The translations under genes were made by a program, and so were the position numbers. From Gordonia sp. 'Campus' (GTDB lineage: Bacteria; Actinomycetota; Actinomycetes; Mycobacteriales; Mycobacteriaceae), in NCBI RefSeq assembly GCF_022206305.1, contig NZ_JAKOIW010000001.1:124001-188000 (forward strand): a stretch of 64,000 bases of DNA, written 5' to 3'. Positions 25,555-34,498 of the stretch are shown piece by piece (position 1 is the first letter of the stretch; every line of letters starts with the position of its first letter). Below the pieces are notes generated by a model. It made no database searches and was not told where the DNA came from. It worked only from the letters and a program-made list of their open reading frames with translations.

Positions 25555-26556
25555 TCATCCGCGTCCCCGGACGTAGCCGCGTTCCTTGTCCACGACGTTG
25601 ACCAGCGCGTCCGCGAGCGGCTCGGACCCGGCCTCGGTGTACCGGCGGAGGTTGTCGAGGACCTGGTCGGCCAGAGCCTCACGCCACCCGTCCGCATCGC
25701 CGCTCATGTGCGCGGAGATCGCGACGTTCGGAAGGTCCCAGAGTTCGCTGTGGGTCGGCAGCGGTTCGGTGACGAACACGTCGAGCGACGCCGCGCCGAG
25801 ATGGCCGGACCGTAGTGCCTCGGTCAGCGCCGACTCGTCGACGAGCTCGCCGCGGCCGACGTTGACGAGATGAGCTCCCGGCTTCATCGCGGCGAGCACG
25901 CGTGCGTCGATCATCCCGGAGGTCTGCTCGGTGAGCGGCGCGATGGCGACGACGGTGTCGAACGCCCCGACGTGGTCGGCGAGTTCGGCGGTCGAGACCA
26001 CGTGTCCGAAATCGGGATCGGCGGTTCGGGCGGTCCGCCCGGCCCCGACCACCCGGATTCCCACGGCGCGAAGAAGTCTCGCCGTGGCCCGGCCGATGCC
26101 GCCGGTCCCGATGACCAGTGCGGAGGTGCGATGGGTCACGACGGTCTCCCGCCGGTACCACCGATGTTCGCGCTGTATCGTCATCGACTCGTGTAAACGC
26201 TTGTGGTGGGCGAGGATCGACGCCAGCACGAATTCGGCGATGGGCCGGTCGAAGACACCGTGGGCATTGGTCACGACGATGTCCGATGACCGCAGGTCGT
26301 CGAAGAGCAGCGCATCGACGCCCGCGGCGCACACGTGGATCCAGCGCAGGGACTCGGTCACCGCGTCCCAGTTGTCGGCCAGTGCCCGAGAAAAGAAGTC
26401 CCACAGCACCAGTGCGTCCGCACCCGGCAGCGCGTCGCCGAGATCATCTGCGGTGCAGAGCCGCACCGACGCGAGCTCTTCGATCGCGGCCAGGTTGTCG
26501 GGTGGCGGATTGTCGCGCGAATACAGCAGCGCGACCACAGGCGAATGTGCGGTCAT
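25555..26556 (-). CDS. D-isomer-specific 2-hydroxyacid dehydrogenase
   Basis: NAD(P)-dependent oxidoreductase, 333 residues. The Rossmann domain shows ALVIGTGGIGRATARLL (about residue 142) and the family signature MKPGAHLVNVGRGELVDESAL with its catalytic Arg/Glu; the final His is in VAISAHMSGD rather than the usual HxxG/W pair, placing it in the glyoxylate/hydroxypyruvate-reductase-like branch. The substrate is unknown. Its ATG overlaps the stop of the YoaK-like gene by ATGA, indicating coupling; GGTGGGGG lies upstream. Confidence 0.88.
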   Translation of the reverse strand: MTAHSPVVALLYSRDNPPPDNLAAIEELASVRLCTADDLGDALPGADALVLWDFFSRALADNWDAVTESLRWIHVCAAGVDALLFDDLRSSDIVVTNAHGVFDRPIAEFVLASILAHHKRLHESMTIQREHRWYRRETVVTHRTSALVIGTGGIGRATARLLRAVGIRVVGAGRTARTADPDFGHVVSTAELADHVGAFDTVVAIAPLTEQTSGMIDARVLAAMKPGAHLVNVGRGELVDESALTEALRSGHLGAASLDVFVTEPLPTHSELWDLPNVAISAHMSGDADGWREALADQVLDNLRRYTEAGSEPLADALVNVVDKERGYVRGRG

Positions 26557-27230
26557 GCCCCCACCGTAGGTGACGGGCCGGTCCGTTCGTCGAGGACGAA
26601 CAGCAGCAGGGTCACCGCGAGGAAGCCGGCCGGAACCCAGGCGGCGTGGCCACCCATCACCTGCGTGCAGATGGCCCCGATGAGCGCGCCGCCGGCGAAT
26701 GCCCCGACCACGCGCGCGTACACCGTGAGCGCCCGGCGGGAATCCGATGAGCGATCGACCGCCACCCCGTACCCGGCCTCGACGAGCCGCATGAGGTTGC
26801 CGGTCGTCGCCACCGCGATGTAGTTCAGATCCCCGATGTTGCGGAACAACTCGATCTGCATCGCCGTGATGAACGCGATGGGGATCGTGACGTAGAAGTG
26901 CGGGACCGAGGTGGGTACGAAGCCGATGACGACGAGGATCGCGACCTGCAGCGCCATCGTGACGCGGATCGGGTAGACGAGCAGACGATCGAACCGGCCC
27001 GCCTTGACGTGTACCGCCAGCACGACGCCCACGAGGAAGGCGAGGATCGGCCACAGGTGACCGGACGCCTGATACCACTGGCGCTCAGACAGGTTGAGGG
27101 CGAGGAGGATGACGTTGCCGGTCTGGGCGTTCGCGAAGACCCCACCGCGCGACAGGAACGTGTAGCTGTCCAGGAATCCGCAGGCGGCCGTGATCAGCAG
27201 GGCGAAACGCAGCGTCGTCGACGTGGTCAT
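26553..27230 (-). CDS. YoaK/DUF1275 family membrane protein
   Basis: 225 residues with about six membrane helices. The DUF1275 signatures GFLDSYTFLSRGGVFANAQTGN at the start and FRNIGDLNYIAVATTGNLMRL in the middle are present. Function unknown. It begins one nucleotide after the Lrp-regulator stop (TGAGATG) and its stop overlaps the dehydrogenase start, so Lrp regulator, YoaK protein and dehydrogenase form a three-gene operon. Confidence 0.88.
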   Translation of the reverse strand: MTTSTTLRFALLITAACGFLDSYTFLSRGGVFANAQTGNVILLALNLSERQWYQASGHLWPILAFLVGVVLAVHVKAGRFDRLLVYPIRVTMALQVAILVVIGFVPTSVPHFYVTIPIAFITAMQIELFRNIGDLNYIAVATTGNLMRLVEAGYGVAVDRSSDSRRALTVYARVVGAFAGGALIGAICTQVMGGHAAWVPAGFLAVTLLLFVLDERTGPSPTVGA

Positions 27231-27231
27231 C

Positions 27232-28218
27232 TCACAGCACCACCGGGACCGAGCCGGTGCGACGCCCCGTCCGGTCCAGCAAGGATCCGAGACGCTTGGG
27301 TGTCTCGAGGGTCACCGAACGGTCCACGACGACCAGTCCCGGCACCCTGCTCTCGAGTTGCTGTTCGAATTCGGAGAGTTCGCCGATGGTGTGCAACCAG
27401 ACCCCCATGAGGATGTTCGCCGTACCGGTGACCTCGCAGCAGACCCGCACCTGCGGCAGGTCGTCCAGCGCGTCGACCAGTGCCGAGATCGACCTCGACG
27501 ACGCCCGCGCCCACACGTTGGCGGTCACCGGCCATCCACTGATCACATGCGCCACCTCGCAACGGATGGACAAGACCCGCTCGGCGACGAGGGCACCGAG
27601 CCGGCGGCGGACCGTCGGGGCGCTCAGACCGCTGGCGGCCGCCAGATCGACCGCCGATCTCCGGCCGTCCTGCGCCAGCGCGGCGATCAGCCGCAGGTCC
27701 ATGTCGTCGGGGTCGTGCATCGGGGTGCGGTGCACCGGCCGGTGTTCGGCGAGAACCGATTCCTCCGCGTCGGTCAGAGTGCGCACCCGCCAGCGTTCGC
27801 TCTCCCCGAAGACACGCATCACCACGCGGGTCCGGGTCCGGGCGACGCCATCGGTCTCGGCGAGGCGCTGGACCCAGTCGCCGAGGAAACCGAGGTCGGG
27901 CACCATGACGGTCAGCAGCAGATCGCCGTCCCCGGCGGTCCGCTGGATCGTCGCGACCGAACGGTCCATCGACAGACGTTCGACGAGTGCCTCGCGTCGC
28001 GCGGAGGCCTGCACCTCGACGAAGGCGCTGCACCGGGTGTTGAGGTAGGCGGCCCCGGGATAGGTCACGATCCAGGCGAGTCCGCTGTCGACGAGCCGTT
28101 CCCATCGGCGTGCGGCGGTCGCGGCGCTGACCCCCACGACGTCGCCGACCACGCCCCACGGCGCCCGCGGGGCGACCTGCAGAGCGTGAACGATCTGATA
28201 ATCGAGGTCGTCCGGCAC
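27232..28218 (-). CDS. Tandem Lrp/AsnC-family transcriptional regulator
   Basis: 328 residues, twice the usual Lrp length: two winged helix-turn-helix plus RAM modules fused head to tail. HTH1 is GVSAATAARRWERLVDSG (about residue 30) and HTH2 is GLSAPTVRRRLGALVAE (about residue 200). Such double Lrp proteins are common in actinobacteria. The GTG at 28218 has AGGA at about 8 nt; the earlier GTG/ATG pair at 28236/28233 has no ribosome site. It is divergent from the opine-dehydrogenase-like operon across 133 bp and probably controls it in response to an amino-acid-like ligand. Confidence 0.88.
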   Translation of the reverse strand: MPDDLDYQIVHALQVAPRAPWGVVGDVVGVSAATAARRWERLVDSGLAWIVTYPGAAYLNTRCSAFVEVQASARREALVERLSMDRSVATIQRTAGDGDLLLTVMVPDLGFLGDWVQRLAETDGVARTRTRVVMRVFGESERWRVRTLTDAEESVLAEHRPVHRTPMHDPDDMDLRLIAALAQDGRRSAVDLAAASGLSAPTVRRRLGALVAERVLSIRCEVAHVISGWPVTANVWARASSRSISALVDALDDLPQVRVCCEVTGTANILMGVWLHTIGELSEFEQQLESRVPGLVVVDRSVTLETPKRLGSLLDRTGRRTGSVPVVL

Positions 28219-28351
28219 GCAACAATCCTGCATCACGCGGCGGAATTTTTTCGCTATCGGAAGTCGCCGGGACAGTCCACTGCCCCGCTCTTACGTTTCC
28301 TCCCAACACCCAACGGTCGCCTAGAGCGGCCCGAGTTCAGGAGGACGGTCC

Positions 28352-29455
28352 GTGAAGGTCTGCGTCATCGGAGGAGGTCACGGTTCATATGCCGCGGCCG
28401 CGGAGCTGAGCGAGAAGGATCATCACGTCACGTGGTGGCGGCGGGACGCGGCGGCGTTCTCTCCGCTGATCGACGGTGGTGTGCTCGAGATCGACGACCA
28501 CCGGGGCCGCCGTTCGGTCGGGGTGGGTGACGCAGACGGGATCGCGATCACCACCGACCTCGCCGAGGCGGTGTCGAACGCCGATGTGATCGTCGCGCCG
28601 GTTCCCGCGTTCGCGCACGATTCGCTCGCCCGCGTGCTCGCCCCGCACCTGCGCGACGGCCAGATCGTCTACCTCCCGCCGGGCAGCTTCGGCTCCGTCG
28701 TGTTCGCCGCCGCGGTCCGCGAGGCCGGAAATCCTGCCGACGTGGCGTTCGCCGAGACCGGCACCCTGCCCTACCTCGCCCGCAAGCACGGCGACACCCG
28801 GGTGGTGGTGAGCGGTTACGCGACGCGCCTGCCCACCGGCGTCTTCCCGGCCCGGCACACCGAACGCGCCCTCGCCACGCTGAGCGAGGTCTACCCCGCC
28901 GTCGAACGGATCGAGGACGCGCTCAGCGGCGCCCTGATGAACGCGGGCCCGATCATCCACCCGCCCCTGATCCTGATGAATGCCGGACCGCTGGAGCACT
29001 TTCCGTCGTGGGACATCCACAACGAGGGCACCCAGGAATCCATTCGTCGCGTCACGTCCGCCCTCGACGCCGAGCGCGTCGCGATCCGCGAGGCCCTGGG
29101 GTACGACGCACCGCACTTCCCCCTGGCCGACCACTACACCGCCGACGGCGACGAGTGGATGTACGGCAACGCCGCGCACGAGAAGCTCACCGACAGCGGC
29201 GACTGGCGCGAGCACATCGACCTGCGGACCCACCGGTACATGACCGAGGACGTCGAGGTGGGGCTCGCCCTGTTGAGTTCCGTCGCGCGCTGGGCATCGG
29301 TCCCGGCGCCGGTCGCCGACGGTCTGCTCGCCATCGCCGGCGCGGTCACCGGCCGCCCGGCGGGCTCGGGCGAACGCACCCTGGAAGGCCTGGGTCTCGA
29401 CCGGCTCGACCGCGACGGCATGCGCGCCTTTCTCACCGAGGGGTTCGTCCAGTGA
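28352..29455 (+). CDS. Opine (octopine/nopaline) dehydrogenase-like protein
   Basis: NAD(P)-dependent enzyme of the octopine/nopaline dehydrogenase family, 367 residues. N-terminal Rossmann start VCVIGGGHGSYAAAAELS; C-terminal opine-DH domain with ALMNAGPIIHPPLILMNAGPLE and the catalytic-type His in IIHPP. The family oxidises or forms N-(1-carboxyalkyl) amino acids, but many bacterial members have unknown substrates. GTG start with CAGGAGG upstream. It overlaps the next gene by GTGA and is divergent from the tandem Lrp regulator, which suggests amino-acid or amine catabolism. Confidence 0.8.
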   Translation: MKVCVIGGGHGSYAAAAELSEKDHHVTWWRRDAAAFSPLIDGGVLEIDDHRGRRSVGVGDADGIAITTDLAEAVSNADVIVAPVPAFAHDSLARVLAPHLRDGQIVYLPPGSFGSVVFAAAVREAGNPADVAFAETGTLPYLARKHGDTRVVVSGYATRLPTGVFPARHTERALATLSEVYPAVERIEDALSGALMNAGPIIHPPLILMNAGPLEHFPSWDIHNEGTQESIRRVTSALDAERVAIREALGYDAPHFPLADHYTADGDEWMYGNAAHEKLTDSGDWREHIDLRTHRYMTEDVEVGLALLSSVARWASVPAPVADGLLAIAGAVTGRPAGSGERTLEGLGLDRLDRDGMRAFLTEGFVQ

Positions 29456-30441
29456 CGAGGCGGCATGTGGCCGTCGTGGGTGCCGGACGGATGGGGCAGG
29501 GCATCGCGGCCGCCCTGGCCTTCGGGAACGTGTCGGTCACCGTGGTCGATCTCCGCGATCGCGGCGCCGACTCCGCGGCCTACCTCGAGGGAGTACGTGC
29601 GTCGATCCGAGCGGCCCTCGCGCACAAGGTGACACTCGGTCTCGTGACGGTCGAGGACCTCGAGGGCGTCGCCGCACTGGTGACGGTCGTCGGCGAGGTC
29701 GACGCCCTCACCCCGATGGCCGACGCGGATCTCGTCTTCGAGGCCGTGCCGGAGGTCGCAGAGGTCAAACGTGACGCGCTGACGTGGATCGAGGCCATGG
29801 TCGGCGACACCGTCCCCATCGCATCGACCACGTCGAGCTTCCTGGTCGACGACCTCGCAGGCGCGTTGTCGGCGCCGGCGCGTTTCCTCAACGCGCACTG
29901 GCTCAACCCCGCCGACCTCATGCCGCTCGTCGAGATGGCGGCCGGTACGGCCACGAGTCGCGGGGCCGTCGACGCCACCCGTGAGTTGCTGCTCGCGGTC
30001 GGCAAGGTGCCCGTGGTGTGCGCCCCGTCGCCCGGGTACATCGTGCCCCGGCTCCAGTCGCTGGTGATGAACGAGGCCGCGCGAATGGTGGCCGAGGGCG
30101 TGGCGAGCGCCGAGGACATCGACACCGCCGTCCGCATCGGATTCGGCTCGCGCTTCGCGGTTCTCGGTCTCCTGGAGTTCATCGACTGGGGTGGTTGCGA
30201 CACCCTCTTCCACGCATCGAACTACCTGAGCCACGAACTCGGCGAGAGGTTCGCACCCGCACCCCTCGTCGAGGCGAACATGAACTCCGGGCGCCGCGGG
30301 ATCTCCGACGGCGCAGGCTTTTACGAGTTCGACGCCGACACCGTCGACGACTATCGGGCACAACGGATCGCGGACTTCGCGCGCGTTCTCGACGCCCTGG
30401 GCCGTCTCGGTCGTCATGAGGAGTTCGCCACCACCGACTGA
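29452..30441 (+). CDS. 3-hydroxyacyl-CoA dehydrogenase-family protein
   Basis: 329 residues: NAD-binding domain (VAVVGAGRMGQGIAAALA), the DLVFEAVPEVAEVKRD and ARFLNAHWLNPADLMPLVE segments with the catalytic His, and the C-terminal helical domain ending with RRGISDGAGFYEF. Homologues include 3-hydroxybutyryl-CoA, L-carnitine and pyridine-carboxylate dehydrogenases; no CoA-thiolase or hydratase genes lie nearby, so a non-CoA hydroxy acid is quite possible. The GTG start overlaps the stop of the opine-dehydrogenase-like gene (GTGA), so the two are translationally coupled. Confidence 0.82.
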   Translation: MTRRHVAVVGAGRMGQGIAAALAFGNVSVTVVDLRDRGADSAAYLEGVRASIRAALAHKVTLGLVTVEDLEGVAALVTVVGEVDALTPMADADLVFEAVPEVAEVKRDALTWIEAMVGDTVPIASTTSSFLVDDLAGALSAPARFLNAHWLNPADLMPLVEMAAGTATSRGAVDATRELLLAVGKVPVVCAPSPGYIVPRLQSLVMNEAARMVAEGVASAEDIDTAVRIGFGSRFAVLGLLEFIDWGGCDTLFHASNYLSHELGERFAPAPLVEANMNSGRRGISDGAGFYEFDADTVDDYRAQRIADFARVLDALGRLGRHEEFATTD

Positions 30442-30635
30442 ACCGAGTCGCCCCGTCGAACCGTCCGTGACCGGCATCCCGCCGGTTGCGCGATCGACGC
30501 CGCCAATGACGCGGCGCAGTAAAGCTTTTCCCTATTTCCACCCACGGTGAGTCCGACACAATCGACTTATCCACGAGTACAGCCCACCGAACGACGGATC
30601 GCCGATCCCGTTCGCCCACCGATGAGGAGTGATCC

Positions 30636-31991
30636 GTGGTAACACTCGACAGTTCCGTCCCGACGGACCCCGGTTCGGGGTCCCCGCAACCCCGGCGAGA
30701 GCGGACCGCCCGCGTGGCCGTGGCCTCCGGCGTCGGCACGATCATGGAGTTCTACGACTTCGCGATCTACGGCACCGCGACAGCACTGGTCTTCAACAAG
30801 ATCTTCTTCAACGTAGACGATCCCTGGTTCGGCACCTTCCTCGGGTTCGCCACCTTCGCAGTGGGTTTCGTGATGGCACCCATCGGCGCGGTGATCTTCG
30901 GACACTTCGGCGACCGGATCGGACGGCGCAAGGCCTTGACCGCGGCCTTCCTCCTCATGGGCGGGTCGACGCTGGCGATGGGCGTGCTGCCCGACTACCA
31001 GGCCATCGGGATCGTGGCGCCGATCATCCTGATCTTCCTGCGCATGGTGCACGGCATATCCCGGGGCGGCGAGATCGGCGGCGCCGCACTGCTGGCCGCC
31101 GAACACGCGCCCGCGCACCGTCGTGGTCTGTACGGCTGTTTCGTCACCCTCGGCTCGCCGGTCGGCGGCATTCTCGCCAACCTGTCTTTCGCCCTCGTCC
31201 TCCTGATGCCGATGGAGCAGGTCCTCGCCTGGGGTTGGCGTATCCCGTTCCTGATCGGCGGCGTCGTCCTGGCGATCGGCGTGTGGACGCGCAGTCGCGT
31301 CAGCGAGACGCCGGACTTCGTCCGATCCCAGCAGTCGGCGGAGTCCTCACCGCGGACGTTCTCGGTCCTGCGCCAGAACTGGCGTCGAGTGGCACTGGCG
31401 GCGGGCATCAACGTGGGCCAGAACTGTTATGCGTTCCTGTTGTTCACGTTCATGCTGTCGTTCCTCACCGAAACCGATCCCGGCCGCGGCTTCGACCGTT
31501 CGCCGGTCGTCTTCGGCAGCACCCTGGCACTGGCATGTCACGCGGCGACCGTCGTGCTCGGCAGTCATCTCTCCGACCGTCTGGGCCGCAAACCGGTCAT
31601 CGCCTTCGGGATGATCAGTTCGCTCGTCTTCGCCCCGATCCTGTTCTGGGTCACCGCATCCGGGTCGCTCGCGGCATGCATCACGGTCATCTCCATCGGC
31701 TTCGCGCTCACCGGGTTCGTGTACGGACCCATGCTGACGACCTTCGCCGAACTCTTCCCGATCACACAGCGCTACAGCGGTATCGGCATCGGCTTCCAGA
31801 TGGGCGCGGTGCTCGGCGGCGGCCTGGCACCGATGATCGCCAACCGAATCGTCAGCGCGACGGGCAGCGTCATCCCGGTCGGGGTCTACGCGGCAGTGCT
31901 GATGGCCATCAGCCTGTGCTGCCTGATGGTCATTCGCGAGACCGCACCGGCTGCCGCCGGGCGAGCGTTCGGGCAGCGCCTCCGGGGCTGA
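30636..31991 (+). CDS. MFS transporter, MHS type
   Basis: 451 residues, 12 helices with MHS features: TIMEFYDFAIYGTATALVF in helix 1, GHFGDRIGRRKAL, and MVHGISRGGEIGGAALL in helix 4. The GTG at 30636 is 7 nt after GAGGAG. It lies 194 bp beyond the two dehydrogenase genes, so it may be an own unit of the same Lrp regulon; AT-rich tracts of similar sequence (TTTTTTCGCTAT near 28247; CTTTTCCCTAT near 30527) precede both units and could be Lrp sites. It imports an organic acid or amino-acid-like solute; the substrate is unknown. Confidence 0.88.
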   Translation: MVTLDSSVPTDPGSGSPQPRRERTARVAVASGVGTIMEFYDFAIYGTATALVFNKIFFNVDDPWFGTFLGFATFAVGFVMAPIGAVIFGHFGDRIGRRKALTAAFLLMGGSTLAMGVLPDYQAIGIVAPIILIFLRMVHGISRGGEIGGAALLAAEHAPAHRRGLYGCFVTLGSPVGGILANLSFALVLLMPMEQVLAWGWRIPFLIGGVVLAIGVWTRSRVSETPDFVRSQQSAESSPRTFSVLRQNWRRVALAAGINVGQNCYAFLLFTFMLSFLTETDPGRGFDRSPVVFGSTLALACHAATVVLGSHLSDRLGRKPVIAFGMISSLVFAPILFWVTASGSLAACITVISIGFALTGFVYGPMLTTFAELFPITQRYSGIGIGFQMGAVLGGGLAPMIANRIVSATGSVIPVGVYAAVLMAISLCCLMVIRETAPAAAGRAFGQRLRG

Positions 31992-32006
31992 TCGGTCCCG
32001 GACCCA

Positions 32007-32043
32007 TTGACAGCATCCTGCTTTTTTGACAGGCTGCTGTCAA
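32007..32043 (+). promoter_or_regulatory. Promoter/operator of DJ-1 - MarR operon
   Basis: TTGACA at 32007-32012 is a consensus -35 element. The palindrome TTGACAGGCTGCTGTCAA (32026-32043; 7-bp arms, 4-bp spacer) sits where the -10 would be, and TTGACAGC at 32007 repeats the same half-site. This is the arrangement expected for autorepression by the MarR protein encoded in the operon. Confidence 0.55.
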
Positions 32044-32065
32044 TGCAGTTCGGAAGGAGACGACC

Positions 32066-32671
32066 ATGAAGACCGTCCACCTGGGGCTGTACCCCACCCT
32101 CGCCGACTGGGAGTTCGGGTACGTCGCGGCCGGCATCAACAATCCCGACTATCAGCACGAGCCCGGCTCGTTCCGGATCGTGACCGTCGGTGCCACGCGA
32201 GACCCGATCCGGACCATCGGCGGCGTCACGATGGTTCCGGAGACGACGCTCGACGAGGTCGACCCGCAAGACAGCACCATGCTCGTGCTGCCGGGTGCAC
32301 AGATCTGGGAGCGCAACGACGCGTTCGTCGACGCCGCGCGCCGCTGGACCGCTGCGGAGGTCCCGGTCGCCGGCATCTGCGGCGCGACGATGGGCCTGGC
32401 GCGGGCCGGCCTGCTCGACGACCGTCGTCACACGAGCAACGCACCGGAGCAGTTGACGCCGACCGGCTATGCCGGTGCCGAACACTATGTCGATGCCCCG
32501 GCGGTCACCGACCGCGGCATCATCACCGCGGCGGCGATCGCCCCCGTCGACTTCGCGCGCGAGGTCTTCGCACTGCTCGGCGTCTACACCCCGCCGGTCC
32601 TCGACGCCTGGTACCAGCTGTACGGACAGCAGGATCCGAGCGGCTTCTACGCACTGGCCGACGAGCAGTGA
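32066..32671 (+). CDS. DJ-1/PfpI family protein
   Basis: 201-residue class I glutamine-amidotransferase-like fold. The nucleophile Cys105 is in the elbow AGICGATMG, and the family Glu is near the start (WEF, residue 16). Family members act as chaperones, glyoxalases or stress-linked deglycases; the exact role is unknown. GGAAGGAG precedes the ATG. It is coupled to the MarR gene by a GTGA overlap and governed by the palindrome at 32026-32043, so its inducer is probably the MarR ligand. Confidence 0.85.
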   Translation: MKTVHLGLYPTLADWEFGYVAAGINNPDYQHEPGSFRIVTVGATRDPIRTIGGVTMVPETTLDEVDPQDSTMLVLPGAQIWERNDAFVDAARRWTAAEVPVAGICGATMGLARAGLLDDRRHTSNAPEQLTPTGYAGAEHYVDAPAVTDRGIITAAAIAPVDFAREVFALLGVYTPPVLDAWYQLYGQQDPSGFYALADEQ

Positions 32672-33150
32672 CCGACCCGCAGGAGCTCTTGTCGGCGTCG
32701 GCGCTGACGACCTTTCGTCTGAACGGACAGTTCCTCGCCCTCGCCGAAGGGCTTGCCGAACCCGCGGGCCTCACCGCGACCCGCTGGCAGGTACTCGGCG
32801 CGGTTCTGCGTGAACCCCTGCCCGTTGCGGGGATCGCGCGCGCGATGGGTATCACCCGCCAGAGCGTGCAGCGCACCGCCGACGTGCTGGTGGCCGACGG
32901 GCTCGCCGAGTACCGCGAGAATCCCGCACACCGACGAGCCAAACTCGTGGCACCGACGGCGGCGGGCCTGACCGCGGTCCGGGCGATCAACCCCGGTCAC
33001 CGGGCCGCCGCCGACCGCCTGGCCGAGATCATGGGGACGGACCGGTGGCAGCGATGCCTGGATGCGCTGCAGGATCTCGCCGCCGCCCTGGACACCCTGC
33101 ACACCCTGGACAACGAGCCTGCGGACGGCCGCACCAGCGGCCATGTCTAA
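32668..33150 (+). CDS. MarR-family transcriptional regulator
   Basis: 160-residue winged helix-turn-helix protein. Recognition region ARAMGITRQSVQRTADVLVADGLAEYRENPAHRRAKLV, including the wing arginines. The GTG start overlaps the DJ-1 stop codon. It most likely represses its own operon through the palindrome upstream of the DJ-1 gene; the operator of the next operon begins at its last stop-codon base. Confidence 0.88.
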   Translation: MTDPQELLSASALTTFRLNGQFLALAEGLAEPAGLTATRWQVLGAVLREPLPVAGIARAMGITRQSVQRTADVLVADGLAEYRENPAHRRAKLVAPTAAGLTAVRAINPGHRAAADRLAEIMGTDRWQRCLDALQDLAAALDTLHTLDNEPADGRTSGHV

Positions 33151-33161
33151 TTGTTGACAAT
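33150..33161 (+). promoter_or_regulatory. Operator ATTGTTGACAAT before catabolic operon
   Basis: Inverted repeat ATTGT-TG-ACAAT, 27 bp before the aminotransferase ATG. The same 12 bases plus a following C occur at 45491-45502 in front of the gntR gene. It contains TTGACA, so binding would cover a -35 element. FCD-type GntR regulators bind short inverted repeats with GT/AC cores like this. Confidence 0.65.
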
Positions 33162-33188
33162 CGTACGATCGAGCGTCACCGTGTACCC

Positions 33189-34496
33189 ATGACCGCCAGC
33201 GTTGACTCCCCGGCACGCACCGTCCAGACCGCCTCGCTCAGCCCCGTCCTCAAACAGGCGACCCCGGTCGTCGTCGACCACGCGCAGGGTTCGTGGATCC
33301 GCGGGACCGACGGTCGCGACTACCTCGACTTCACCACCGGGATCGGCGTCACCAGCACCGGACACTGCCACCCGCACGTCGTGGCCGCCGCACAGGCGCA
33401 GTGCGCGAAGGTGATCCACGCGCAGTACACCACCGTGATGCACACGCCTCTGCTCGAGCTGACCGAGCGTCTCGGCGCCGTCCTGCCCGTCGGCCTCGAC
33501 TCGGTGTTCTACGCCAACTCCGGCTCGGAAGCCGTCGAGGCCGCGGTGCGCCTCGCCCGGATGGCCACCGCACGACCCAACGTCATCGTGTTCCAAGGCG
33601 GATTCCACGGTCGCACGGTCGCCGCGGCGAGCCTCACCACCGCGGGAACCCGCTTCTCGGCCGGCTTCTCGCCCCTCATGAGCGGCGTGCACATGGCACC
33701 CTTCCCCTACGCCTATCGCTACGGCTGGGACACCGACACCGCGGTCGACTTCGCGCTCCGCGAGCTCGACTATCTGCTGCAGTCGCGTGTCGCGCCGAAC
33801 GACACAGCGGCATTCCTGATCGAACCCGTACTCGGCGACGGCGGCTACCTCCCCACACCACCCCGCTTTCTCCACGGCCTGGCCGAACGCGCGGCCCGCC
33901 ACGACATCCTGCTGATCCTCGACGAGGTGCAGGCAGGGTTCGGCCGCACCGGGAGATTCTGGGGACACCAGCACGCCGACGGCCTGACCCCCGACATCCT
34001 GATCACCGCCAAGGGGCTTGCGTCCGGATTCCCGATCTCGGCGATCGCCGCATCGACGGAACTGATGAGCAAGGCCTGGCCCGGTTCTCAGGGCGGTACC
34101 TACGGCGGTAATGCCGTGGCGGCGGCCGCCGCGATCGCGACCCTCGACGTGATCGAATCCGAAGGGCTCGTCGAGAACGCGCGCGTGCGCGGGGAACAGT
34201 TGCTCGCCGGGTTGCGTGAGGTGTGCGCCGCCCATCCCCGGGTCGGCGACATCCGCGGACTCGGCCTCATGGCCGGCATCGAGTTCGTCACCACCGACGC
34301 CGCCGGGAACTCCGCTCCCGACGCGGCCGCCGCGGTCGCCGTGCAGCAGGCCACCACCACCCACGGCCTGCTGACCCTCACCTGCGGCCCGGCGGCGAAC
34401 GTCGTGCGCCTCATCCCAGCTCTCGTCGTCACCGCCGAGGAGATCGATCTCGGCGTCGCCCGGTTCGGTGCCGCGCTCGCCGCTGCATTGGCTTAG
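33189..34496 (+). CDS. Class III aminotransferase (GabT/DoeD-like)
   Basis: PLP-dependent omega-aminotransferase, 435 residues, fold type I class III. Signatures: STGHCHPHVVAA, YANSGSEAVEAAVRLAR, the PLP-binding Asp in LILDEVQAGFGRTG and the Schiff-base Lys in LITAKGLASGFP. It would move an amino group from 4-aminobutyrate, 2,4-diaminobutyrate or a similar diamine acid to a keto acid, giving a semialdehyde. As first gene of the operon, with an aldehyde dehydrogenase and a DoeA-like hydrolase, the 2,4-diaminobutyrate role (DoeD) is the working hypothesis. The substrate is not readable from motifs. Confidence 0.9.
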   Translation: MTASVDSPARTVQTASLSPVLKQATPVVVDHAQGSWIRGTDGRDYLDFTTGIGVTSTGHCHPHVVAAAQAQCAKVIHAQYTTVMHTPLLELTERLGAVLPVGLDSVFYANSGSEAVEAAVRLARMATARPNVIVFQGGFHGRTVAAASLTTAGTRFSAGFSPLMSGVHMAPFPYAYRYGWDTDTAVDFALRELDYLLQSRVAPNDTAAFLIEPVLGDGGYLPTPPRFLHGLAERAARHDILLILDEVQAGFGRTGRFWGHQHADGLTPDILITAKGLASGFPISAIAASTELMSKAWPGSQGGTYGGNAVAAAAAIATLDVIESEGLVENARVRGEQLLAGLREVCAAHPRVGDIRGLGLMAGIEFVTTDAAGNSAPDAAAAVAVQQATTTHGLLTLTCGPAANVVRLIPALVVTAEEIDLGVARFGAALAAALA

Positions 34497-34498
34497 CC

